Of a DNA stretch of 53,056 nt, positions 41,380 through 49,750 are shown piece by piece. This stretch comes from Symbiodinium natans (lineage: Eukaryota; Sar; Dinophyceae; Suessiales; Symbiodiniaceae). A model generated the notes under the pieces. The model was not told where the DNA came from, ran no database searches, and saw only the letters and a list, made by a program, of their open reading frames with translations. Position 1 is the stretch's first letter, and every line of letters starts with the position of its first letter. The stretch lies in contig CAJNDS010002424.1 of NCBI GenBank assembly GCA_905221605.1, positions 1,294,209 through 1,347,264 of the forward strand, written 5' to 3'. Made by a program: the position numbers and the translations under genes.

Positions 41380-41700
41380 GGTTTAGTTGTTGTTTGAGAG
41401 TGGTGAGGGTTCGTTGTTTTGTCTCGGGCTTGTAGGGCGTGTTAATTTGGTTGTGGGGTCCAATTCCTGCGCGTGAAATGAGCTTTTTATGTCGAGAGTC
41501 GAGATTGCCAAAATGTAATTACCGGATTTGGGGCTTGCACATGTAGGCGAGAAAGGAAGTTCGCTCTATCTCCTGGGGCTGTATAGCCCTAGCACTATAA
41601 ACCCTTCCAGCACTGAACCCGCAACCTGTAAATTCTCACAGAATCCCCGCCGCGTGTCAAATGCTGGCTCCCCAAGCCCCGTGTAGATGTGGTGGCATAG

Positions 41701-42274
41701 ATGCAGAGATCCGTTCGAGCATGTAAAGTGGCACCCTGCGTGGAATTCTCCGACCTCCGGGGAAGCATACCTCACGCAGATCCAGAGCGCCCGGCCCCCA
41801 AAGCTCCAGACGTGAACCAAGAGGAAGAACCTGAGCCAAAGCACAGCCCGACGGACTCCAAGAAGAACAGTGAGCTTTTGCCGCCCCCAGAGAACTCGGA
41901 AGAGGCGTATGGGCAACCCTTGCCTCAGGTCGGGAAGGCGTGGCGTGTAGCGCAACTGGTTGGGACTGGTTTGTGCTCAGCCTTTCTGGTATCCATTTGT
42001 TTCACTGCCTCCCTGGCAGCCAGCGGGCTGTGGCCCGTCCCCGGCCACAAGAGCGCAAGTTTCTGGGGCGGTTTCCTGAACCGGCTGGTTTGGGCTCTCA
42101 GCCCATGTTTCCTGGGGAGCTTCTTCCCTGGACTCTGCAATCCAACGCTTATGACGAAACGGAGCTGCCAGGTCTTCTTCCTCCTGGTGAGCCTCGTGCC
42201 CTTCGTCATCGCCAACATCTCTTTTCCCTACGCGGTCGGTACGGAGAACGAGGGCATCGTCTTCTTCTCTACAT
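41701..42274 (+). CDS. Membrane protein gene, exon 1
   Basis: First of five exons (41,701-42,274, 42,383-42,508, 42,945-43,020, 44,184-44,271, 44,339-44,767) that join in phase to 431 codons including the stop, predicted 430 residues. A TAG directly precedes the ATG; it could also serve as acceptor, so an upstream exon is possible. Residues 1-75 are hydrophilic with an acidic EEEPEPKHS stretch. Hydrophobic segments follow: GTGLCSAFLVSICFTASLAA, then VWALSPCFLGSFFPGLC, then FFLLVSLVPFVIANISFPY. I do not recognise the family; a transporter- or receptor-like multi-pass protein is inferred. A damaged tandem copy lies 3 kb upstream. Confidence 0.7.
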
Positions 42275-42382
42275 GCTTCTTGCTGTTGGTTAGCATGGAA
42301 TGAGGGAATTCTAGGGCCTCATATATACCCGTTAAGGGCTTCTATAGGGTACCTCATTCCCCCATTGCTAACCCACAGTAAG
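42275..42382. mobile_element. Intron 1 of the membrane protein gene, an introner
   Basis: A 108-bp GC-AG intron that is almost entirely one element (42,281-42,380). Its ends TGCTGTTGGTTAGCAT-GGAATGAGG and the complement of CCTCATTCCCCCATTGCTAAC are inverted repeats. The flanking octamers ATGCTTCT (42,273-42,280) and AGGCTTCT (42,381-42,388) match at seven of eight bases, as expected for a target duplication. Splicing from GC inside the first octamer to AAG before the second copy of GCTTCT restores FFSTC-FWPTT in frame. Confidence 0.8.
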
Positions 42383-42508
42383 GCTTCTGGCCAACGACTA
42401 CCTGCATCTTCTTCCTGCCCTCCATGGTGGCGGGCATACGCCACTGCCGTGGCGACGATGACTGGTACCAGTTGTGCTCGCAAGTGCGATACATCAGACA
42501 GCAGCTTG
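42383..42508 (+). CDS. Membrane protein gene, exon 2
   Basis: Continues in phase as FWPTTTCIFFLPSMVAGIRH, then CRGDDDWYQLCSQVRYIRQQ. It completes a fourth hydrophobic segment and adds a polar loop. Ends at CTTG before a GT donor (gtagcc). Confidence 0.7.
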
Positions 42509-42934
42509 GTAGCCCAGTGATACCCTTGTTTTCACCTTTTTGTTGCTTCAAGGTTCCCTTGTAGAGTAACCAGCCCCCAAAAAGGGTACCCTTAGCAAAA
42601 ATGGGTATTTCCCAAAATAGGGGTACCCCTTTTTTTACCCCAAGCAGAAGAGACTCCCCTTAAAGGGGGACCCCCCAAAAAGGGTACCCCCCCCCATGTT
42701 CGGGTTCCCCCAGAGGGTCGCTGGGCTCGCGAGGCAAGGAAAGAACTTTTGGCTTGACTTGCTGAGCTTGGTCGCCTGTTTCCTTGCCACTGTTCCTTGG
42801 TCGCCCAGTGGTGCTCTGTACCCTGTTTTTTTTTTGCGATGGTTTCCCCCTTGAAGGTAACCTAAACCCTAAACCCTAAACCCTACACCCTAAACCCTAA
42901 ACCCTTATTGTAATCTGGTTACTGGGCTACCAAG
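42505..42934. mobile_element. Intron 2 with 14-bp inverted repeats at its ends
   Basis: The intron (42,509-42,944) is bounded by CTTGGTAGCCCAGT at 42,505-42,518 and its perfect complement ACTGGGCTACCAAG at 42,921-42,934. The donor G|GT lies within the left repeat. Nested inside are a family C element and a telomere-like array (42,860-42,904). No target duplication recognised. Confidence 0.6.
42602..42712. mobile_element. Introner-like element, family C copy 3
   Basis: Left TGGGTATTTCCCAAAA with TAGGGGTACCCC; right GGGTACCCC, then ATGTTCGGGTTCCCCC. Nested in intron 2 of the membrane protein gene, rich in GGGTACCC palindromes. Confidence 0.55.
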
Positions 42935-42944
42935 GTTTTGCCAG

Positions 42945-43020
42945 TGAACTACATCGCTCTGGACTTCGCAGTGGTCATGCCGAACATGAGCACCCTTGTT
43001 GCTGCGGCGGCTCAACTGCG
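42945..43020 (+). CDS. Membrane protein gene, exon 3
   Basis: Reads (V)NYIALDFAVVMPNMSTLVAA, then AAQL, in phase with exon 2 if splicing uses the acceptor tgccag. It ends at CTGCG immediately before GTTTAGGG, so the donor is telomere-like. Confidence 0.65.
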
Positions 43021-43109
43021 GTTTAGGGTTTTTTGGGTTTGGGGTTGGGGGATTTAGGGTTTAGGGTAGGGTTTAGGGTTTAGGGTTTTAGGGTGGTTGC
43101 TTAGTATAG

Positions 43110-43255
43110 GAGCTTACATTGAAGCAATCCTTGTAGACCTAACCTTCATTTAGGCTGCTTAAACTAGAAGCCTCTCAACTGCAACCGGCATCTCTTTGTT
43201 TGGGGATTCCCTTTTGGGGTTCTCCCACATTGAAACAATCCTTATAGACCTACTG
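43110..43255. repeat. Direct duplication with ACATTGAARCAATCCTT
   Basis: ACATTGAAGCAATCCTTGTA at 43,117 recurs with small changes at 43,228, each followed by GACCTA; about 110 bases apart, in intron 3. Confidence 0.75.
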
Positions 43256-43542
43256 TCTAACCATCTCAGAACTGGAGAGGCCAGGGACCCCATCCTAAGC
43301 CCTAGCCCCCGAACCACACGCCTTAAACCTACACCGCGTAAAACAGGTGCTTCGACCTCTCATTTCCATGCTGCTGAAAGGCTGCTGTGTGGCGGTCTTT
43401 AAAGTCGCCGCCTCTGGGCTTGGGCCCACAATGTTTCTTGGGGCGCTCTTGGAAACTGTTTCTTGCTGGCAGGGGGCCGTAGGTGGAGTTTAGGGGCACC
43501 CTTGCCATGCGAACTTTCCTGAAGGGACCACCCAATCTAGGG

Positions 43543-43592
43543 CCCCTATAACTAAGGGGTGGGGGCCCCTATAACTAAGGGGTGGGGGCCCC
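43543..43592. repeat. Tandem palindromic unit GGGCCCCTATAACTAAGGGG
   Basis: Two copies of a 24-26-base unit with internal dyad symmetry, in intron 3 of the membrane protein gene. Confidence 0.85.
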
Positions 43593-43674
43593 TGCCTGTG
43601 GGGCTTGGAGCACTGGACAAATTCAGGGCTCGGGTGTGTCACAACAGGTCGAGGCCTCCTAATGGTAATGCTTA

Positions 43675-44183
43675 AGAAACCCTAAACCCTAAGCCCTAAA
43701 CCCTAAACCCTAAAGTAGACAGCAGGGGGCACCGTGGAGAGCAACTTTCCACAAGGGCTTAGGTTGTTTCTTCGGGGGTTTAGGGCTTCTAGAAGCTGGA
43801 GTTTTTGTTAGGGTTTGGGGTTTAGGGTTGAGGGTTGAGGGTTGAGGGTTTCGGGTATAGGCTTAAGGCCAGAAGGTGTACGGAAGAACAACAGAGGCAT
43901 CGATATGGCATGTTTCCTCTGGCCCTGAACCTGGGATTGCACACATCCTTGGCTGCGGCTCAGTGTCGCGACTGGCCCAGCGTCGGAATCTGGGTGCTGT
44001 GCGATTGCGCAACCATACTGTGGCGAGCCGTGAGGGCTCGATACTAGGTATGCCTTTGGGGCGACTGCATGTTTTTCCTTTAGTGCGAAACCGTAAATCC
44101 TACACCCTAAACCCTAAACCCTAAACCCTAAACCCTCAAGGTTTCAAAGCAGGATCATCTTTCAGAATATTTGTCACTTGTAG
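43675..44183. other. Remainder of intron 3
   Basis: Telomere-like units in both orientations (43,678-43,715 C-strand; 43,810-43,850 G-strand including TTGAGGG variants; 44,103-44,138 C-strand). An open frame at 43,835-44,124 overlaps these and is not called. Confidence 0.5.
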
Positions 44184-44271
44184 GGCCATCCCAGGACATG
44201 CCGGTGCATTTCGGAAGAGACTGGGAAGCCGAGTGGTACATGTTGTCATTGGCTTCTCTTTTTGCGATGAG
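44184..44271 (+). CDS. Membrane protein gene, exon 4
   Basis: Acceptor cacttgtag and GC donor (GAG then gctagg) give exactly the phase needed on both sides; the frame reads AIPGHAGAFRKRLGSRVVHV, then VIGFSFCDE. Another frame (DMPVHFGRDWEAEWYM, then LSLASLFAMR) is also attractive but does not join in phase, so the frame rests on the exon sums. Confidence 0.55.
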
Positions 44272-44338
44272 GCTAGGTTCCCTTATAAGCTCGTCGAGCC
44301 CAAAAAGGGAGTATCCTGCTTTGTCCTAGGTTGCTAAG
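44272..44338 (+). mobile_element. Intron 4, family B introner-like copy
   Basis: The whole 67-bp GC-AG intron aligns with family B elements (GGTTCCCTTA, TAAG, CCAAAAAGGG, TCCTAGGTT-CT). GCTAGGTT at its start and CCTAGGTT near its end match at seven of eight bases, but the second may be part of the family consensus. Confidence 0.6.
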
Positions 44339-44767
44339 ATCCCAAGGAGATTTGTCGACCTGACACCATGGCTTAGTGACGAAGATCTCCTGAAACGCAT
44401 GAGCTTCGAAGCTATCATTCTAGGCTGGGGACTCACAGCTGCTCTTTCAAGTTTGCTGGTCTTCAGTCCGCTAGCTTGGGTGCTCCCGCGCATGCTTCAA
44501 GAATTCCTCCTCACATCTGGGTTGAGCAGCGTCAAGTACCTGGCCGTCGTCTGCGTCTGTGATGTCAGCGCAGACATCTTGTCCATTGTCTACCTCACAC
44601 ATCTATGCAATTGCGATTTCAGCAAAGTTTTGGGGCATCCCTTTTCCGGGCCCGTTTGTCATGCATATATCAGTTCCCTAGCAGTGGTCTGGGCCCCTTG
44701 TGCACTGGGGTGTTTCGGCTGGGTATTCCAGCACATGTGCGTTTCCACTTTCAAGTCCGAGTGTTAA
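44339..44767 (+). CDS. Membrane protein gene, exon 5 (terminal)
   Basis: Reads IPRRFVDLTPWLSDEDLLKR, then a hydrophobic run beginning AIILGWGLTAALSSLLVFSP. Two more hydrophobic segments follow (SSVKYLAVVCVCDVSADILS and AYISSLAVVWAPCALGCFGW) before a TAA stop. The charged segment DLTPWLSDEDLLKRM probably faces one side of the membrane. The length and uninterrupted frame make this the longest credible coding exon in the window. Confidence 0.75.
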   Translation: MPRRFVDLTPWLSDEDLLKRMSFEAIILGWGLTAALSSLLVFSPLAWVLPRMLQEFLLTSGLSSVKYLAVVCVCDVSADILSIVYLTHLCNCDFSKVLGHPFSGPVCHAYISSLAVVWAPCALGCFGWVFQHMCVSTFKSEC

Positions 44768-44769
44768 CG

Positions 44770-45965
44770 ATTCACAAGTTGCTGAGGAGTTGTCCACATA
44801 TGTACCAAAGGCTGGAAATGTTTTGGCAGGGTTCAAGCATGACATGGAAGGTATTTGTGGACCTCATGCAGCAACACGCAAAGTGCAAAGAACGTGCAAA
44901 GCACGCGGCTGCACTTGTCCCACGTTCCATCCTACCAGCTGGCTTCCGGCGTGCCTTTCTGAACGTGTAGATTCAGTGTAGATGTTGGCCATTTTTTGGT
45001 CACCGCACAGATGGCGGAAAGTTGGGCAGATAAAATTGAGCAAGTTGTGCGCTGAGAAACGGTTCAGGGGTGTGGTATCGTTGACTGAAGGGCCTAGGGT
45101 TTGGGGATTTCGAACCTTAAGCCCTAAACCCTAAACCGTTTTTCGGGGGCTTCGTCAGCACTCTGAACCCGAAACCCTTCAAAAGCTGCGGAGCTGCGGG
45201 GTTTTGCAGGTCTACAGCATCGGAAAGGCTTGTAAGGGTTCAGGGTTTAGGCTTCCAGAGTTCATAGGGCTTGAGAAGGCTTGTAAGGTCTTAAGGTTAA
45301 GGGCTGTTCAGGTTTGCTTGGGCTTCGCAGCTTGTAGGCGCTGCAACGACGCACCTGGGTGTCACGCCTCCCAACTGCTTGCCCCACAATGCAAAACAGG
45401 CCAAGTCCCTGTGCGCTACATTCAAGCCGCGCTGCTCCTTCTCATTCAATTCAGCCAGTGTGCATGTAGCAGTCATACTGCTTGTCTTTGCAAGTTACAG
45501 GGTGGCTGTTGGCTAAGCCCGAGGATTGGAGAAGAATCTGCTACAATGAACGAACACAAAAGAATGAAAGTATCATTCGTGGGTTTCTTTCATGTGGTCA
45601 ATCATTGGCCGAAAATGGAGCCGGGATTTTGGAAGAGGACATCATTTGTACGGTCATGAGTTCACTTCTGGCACCCTAAAAGCTCACTAAAATGGCCTGA
45701 CAAAAATTTATAAATCAAAAGCACGCGTTCTTTGCCTTGTAATTATAAATTGTATGGCCTTTTCAAGGGGCTTTGAGGTACGATTCCAAGGTGTTATATG
45801 ATATATATGGTTATAGCGGCTGGACCCAATCTCGAGATTTTATCTTGATATGGGCGTTATCCGCAAACCCCTGTCTTTTTTTTCATGGCGAACAAATTAT
45901 ATAGATTTCTGCTTGTTTTTTAGTATCCGCGAAAGGCCCGCGAAAGCGCGGCGGAAGGCGCCACG
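44770..45965. other. Region after the membrane protein gene
   Basis: Begins with the dispersed repeat shared with 39.26-39.46 kb. An open plus frame at 45,204-45,659 mixes telomere-like text with unique sequence and is not called. From about 45,660 the sequence becomes AT-richer. Confidence 0.4.
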
Positions 45966-45974
45966 AAAGGGATG

Positions 45975-47420
45975 ATCTGGTTGATCATGCCCCTTAACCC
46001 TCAAACCCTGAGCGAGTGCGTTTAGGGACCGCCCCTAAACACACCCGTGGTGCATTCATACTAATAGAATATCTTGCCCCTTAACCCTCAAACTCCAAAG
46101 TGAGTGCGTTTAGGGACCGCGCCTAAACGCACCTACAGTGCAGGTTTGAATTGGTGTTTTGGGGAGCACAAGTCTCGTGCAGGTTTCAATCTATTTGGGG
46201 CTCATGTTGATAGAATATCCTGCCCCTCAACCCTCATTCCCCAATGCGAGTGCGTTTAGGGACCGCCTCTAAACGTACTTATTGTGCAGGGTTCGGCCTA
46301 TTTGGGGTTCATATTGATAGAATATCCTGCCCCTTAACCCTCAAGCCCTAATGCGAGTACATTTAGGGACCGCGCTTAGACGCTCCCATGAGTGCAGGTT
46401 TTAGCCTATTTGGGGTTCATACTGATAGAATATCTTGCCACTTAACCCTCAAGCCCGAATGCGACTGCGTTTAGGGACTACCCCTAAACGCACCCATAGT
46501 GTAGGTCTCAGCTTATTGGGGCTTCATTCATATTTTGTTTTGCTTCCCGACGAATGCGTTGCAAACGCACCCATATGGGGCTTAGGGGGGTTTATGCTTG
46601 ATGCTTGAAAGCATTCACTTTGTTTCTTCTAGTGGCGGCCGGTGGTGATTATAATGGGGCTGGGGAGGGGATCAGGGGCAAAGTGCGTTTTCGAAGGCTG
46701 CAAAAATGCCCCGAGTGCAAAAACGCATGGCACGTGCTGGAGAGCAAGATCTCCGCGATTGACCACGAAATTTCTGAGAGGAAGCGCACATTGAAAATCG
46801 CGAAAGGCACGCGAAAGGGACACGATTGGGCGACAGGTCCTGGAAAGGCATTGGCAGCGGTGTTGCTAACTTCCATAAAATCTGGCTGATAGCGCCCCTT
46901 AGCCCTCAGCCTATTTTGGGTTCGTACTGATGGACTCTCATGCCCCTGACCACCTCAAACCCCAAGCGAGTGTGTTTAGGGACCGCGCGCAAACGCACCC
47001 GTGGTGCAGGTTTCAGCCTATAGGGGGGTTTATATATAAACAAATCATGCCACCCATCTCCCCAATGTAACATAATTAATTAACCCGCAAATTATGTATA
47101 CCCTGCAATGGGTGCATTTAGGCGGGTCCCTAAACGTAGTCGTGTTGGGACTTGAGGATTATGAATCTTAAATAGGCTGAAACCTGCACAATGGGTACGT
47201 TTAGGATTAGTCTCTACATGTACTCGTATTGGGGCTTGAGGGTTAAGGGGTAAGATATTCTATCAATTTGAACCCTAAATTGGCTGAATCTTGCATAATG
47301 GGTGCGTTTAGGCGCGGTCTTTAAACGTACTCGTATTGGGGCTTGAGGGTTAAGAGTAGGATATTCTATCAGTATGAACCCTAAATAAGCTGAAACTTGC
47401 ACTATGAATGCTTTCAGGGG
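45975..47420. repeat. Hairpin-bearing satellite that switches orientation
   Basis: Units of roughly 90-145 bases contain GCCCCTTAACCCTCAA, GTGCGTTTAGGGACCGC, CCTAAACGCACC, TGCAGGTTTCAGCCTATT and TGATAGAATATC. Plus-oriented cores are at about 46,020, 46,107, 46,250, 46,360, 46,468 and 46,976; inverted ones at about 47,116, 47,198 and 47,301. Each core is a dyad (GCGTTTAGG and CCTAAACGC). A unique insert (46,560-46,890) lies within. Confidence 0.85.
46605..46889 (+). CDS. Open frame inside the satellite, product unknown
   Basis: 95 codons beginning at an ATG with a hydrophobic start (MKAFTLFLLVAAGG), then a CPEC pair and a charged helical part (SKISAIDHEISERKRTLKIA). It is the only long non-repeat insert in the satellite. 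The start resembles a signal peptide, but the minus strand is also open and an AG (ttctag) before GTGGCGG might instead mark an exon. Function unknown. Confidence 0.35.
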   Translation: MKAFTLFLLVAAGGDYNGAGEGIRGKVRFRRLQKCPECKNAWHVLESKISAIDHEISERKRTLKIAKGTRKGHDWATGPGKALAAVLLTSIKSG

Positions 47421-47429
47421 CCGATTATT

Positions 47430-47684
47430 TGTCCAGAAGCATTGAAAGTAATACATTGATTCCCCTTCTTGGGATGAGAGAGCAAAGTGCGTTTTGAGGA
47501 TCTTGGAAAACGCACACTGGAGCTTGTATTTGATTTTGTCGACCACTTGTCTACAAGCATTGAAGCCAGCACATTGATTCCCCTTCTTGGGGTGAGAGGA
47601 CAAACTACGTTTTGGGGGGCTTGGAAAACGCACTTAGTTTCCTTATTGTTTGTACTTGGTTATGGCGATTATATTATCGACGAA
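47430..47684. repeat. Direct repeat with ACATTGATTCCCCTTCTTGG
   Basis: Two diverged copies about 115 bases apart (47,453 and 47,571): GAAG-ATTG followed by ACATTGATTCCCCTTCTTGG, GAGAG-CAAA-T-CGTTTTG and CTTGGAAAACGCAC. Sits between the satellite and the large inverted repeat. Confidence 0.75.
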
Positions 47685-49205
47685 AATATCCCCATAAAAG
47701 GCTACGGGCTCGACCCCTATTTTCGCTCTGCGGCCGTTCCGTCGGATGCCCCGCCTCCTCTTCCGGTCCATTTGGCTGCTTGTGAGGGCCTTGCAGGGGG
47801 ATCCTGAAAATTCCGGGAATTTTAACACTTTTTGTCTAAAAATCCTGGGAATTTTGGGAATCACCCGGAGTTGAAAATTCCCGGAATTTTAGGAATTGTC
47901 CGGATTGAGGTTTGGGCTTGCCGGGTTGGATTTAAGGTTCCAGCGCAACAGTGATGACGTGGGTGCCCCTTCACCTTCAAGGAAATCTTCAAGGAAATCT
48001 CTTGGTCCAGGGTAGTTCCGATGACGGTCGCCGCCCGCCAGCTGTTCAAGGGGGTTCGGCCTCACGATCACATATCAGCAACAGCTCTCGAAAAATCCTA
48101 GAATTTAAATTCCGGGAATTTTCGGGATCCCCCGGGTTCAGGGTTTTACGCTTTACGGTGTAGGGTTTTGGGGTTTAATAGAAATTGTATAGGGTTTGTG
48201 TCCGGAGTTTTGTCGTGTTTTGGGGGGGTTTTGTTTTTTGCTTTTGCTGTAATGGTTTGGGTTCTGTCGGGTGTGGTGGGGGGTGGGTGGTTTTGGGGTG
48301 CTGAGGGGTTGGGGCTGAAAGGCTGGGGTTTTGGGGGGTTTTCCCGAATGCCCGTGGTGGTGGTCCGTGGTCCCGTGGTGTTCGTCGTGGTGGTCCCACA
48401 GCGTGGTGGTGGTCCCGTGGTGGTGGTGCTCCTTTGGTAGTGGTGGTCTGTCGTGGTGGTGGCGGTGTCCGTGGTGGTGGTGGTGGTGGTGGTGGTGGTG
48501 GTGGTGGTGGTGGTCCCTGGTGGCCGTCGTGGTGGTCCCGTGGTGGTGGTCCCATGGTGGTGGCCGGGTGACGGTGGCCGGGTGACGGTGGTCCGCGGTG
48601 GTGGTCTCGTGGTGGTCTTGTGGTGGTTGTCTCGTGGTGGTGGTCCCGTGGTGGTGGTCCCGTGGTGGTGGTCCCGTGGTGGTGGTCCGTGGTGGTTGGT
48701 CCGTGGTGGTGGTCCGTGGCGGGGGTCCGTGCGGGTGGTTGTGTTGGTGATCGTGGTGGTGGTCTCGTGGTGGTGGTCTTGTGGTGGTGGTCTCGTGGTG
48801 GTGGTCTTGTGGTGGTGGTCTCGTTGTGGTGGTCTCGTGGTGGTGGTCCGTGGTTTGGAATCTTCTTTTCAGGAATACCTGGATCATTGGAATTCTGATT
48901 CGTAGAGAGAATTCTATAGGACCATCGAAATGATATTATTGGAGGAGATTGAAATCATATTTCGTCTCATTAGAATATTTTTTGAATCGATGGTTCGTCT
49001 CATTTTTGACTCTTTGTATTTAGAAATCTTCGATTTTTCTTATTATTTTGTCGCCTTTATGGGATGATATATAATTGGGGATGATGATGGATTTTTAAAT
49101 ATATCGAGGTATCTTGGAGAATTCGAAATTGATCTTGCTCTTATGGATGAGGATTCCCTTTCATTTATTTAGGCGCGCATAACGTTTGGATGATGAATTT
49201 ATTTC
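47685..49205 (+). repeat. Giant inverted repeat, arm P (left)
   Basis: About 1.5 kb nearly identical in inverted form to 49,490-51,040. It starts near CCCATAAAAGGCTACGGG, passes AT-rich AATTCCGGGAATTTT-type sequence and a long GGT/GTC array (48,340-48,855), and ends in AT-rich sequence. Relative to the right arm it lacks about 100 bases near 48,930. Its Gly/Val/Trp- or His/Thr/Pro-rich open frames are products of the array. Confidence 0.9.
48340..48855 (+). repeat. GGTGGT/GTCCGTGGT-type minisatellite
   Basis: Short units GGTGGTGGTCCCGT, GGTGGTCTCGT and GGTCCGTGGTG with a pure (GGT)n core near 48,470-48,515. The inverted counterpart is at 49,925-50,395. Confidence 0.9.
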
Positions 49206-49212
49206 TAGAATA

Positions 49213-49483
49213 TTAGAGGGGGCCCGTCGATTCCATCGACGACATATTCGCCTATTGAATGGAAGAAGACGTACACCAAAGCTTTGAAGAAATACAGACA
49301 AATAAAAGATCCACTTAATTTCGGGATCCCTTTATAGAATTCTGAGAGCCTGACGCGCGAGCGTCAATAAGAACTCGAACGAATGATGAAGCGTGAAGGC
49401 AAGATTTATGGATTATCGCTTAAGATTTAGGATCCAATTGCCTGAAGGGACAAAGTATCCAAATTCGAAACCGGAAATTTGTT
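49213..49483 (+). repeat. Spacer Z of the giant inverted repeat
   Basis: AT-rich segment between arms P and P'. It is itself present in inverted form at 51,041-51,308, immediately outside arm P'. Marker text: CTGACGCGCGAGCGTCAATA and TTCCATCGACGACATATTCG. Confidence 0.85.
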
Positions 49484-49489
49484 CTATAA

Positions 49490-49750
49490 ATGAAATTCAT
49501 CATCCAGGCATTATGTACGCCTAAACAAATGAAAAAGAATCCTCATCCACGAGATCAAGATGAATTTCGATGCCCCGACGTGATTAAAGATCCATCATCC
49601 ATCACCCCCAATTACAAGTCATCCCATAAAGACGAAAAAAGAATAAGAAGAATCGAAGAAGCCGACATTCAAAGATTCAAAAATGAGACGATTCATCGAT
49701 TCAAAAAATATTCTAATGAGACGAAATATGATTTCAATCTCCTCCAATAA
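49490..49750 (+). CDS. Open frame in the inner part of arm P', doubtful
   Basis: 86 codons, Lys/Asp-rich (KDEKRIRRIEEADIQRFKNE, then TIHRFKKYSNETKYDF), ending TAA. The matching inverted sequence in arm P does not keep the frame intact, so selection on a protein is unproved. No family recognised; listed because composition differs strongly from the window's genes. Confidence 0.2.
   Translation: MKFIIQALCTPKQMKKNPHPRDQDEFRCPDVIKDPSSITPNYKSSHKDEKRIRRIEEADIQRFKNETIHRFKKYSNETKYDFNLLQ

Noticed and set aside
45204-45659. Long plus-strand frame after the membrane protein gene
   Set aside because: Its first third is telomere-like text (GSGFRLPEF type), the usual false frame from these repeats, and the remainder shows no motif or splice signals.
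45975-47420. CRISPR-like array
   Set aside because: Units are diverged, spacers are not unique and the units occur in both orientations; the DNA is eukaryotic nuclear.
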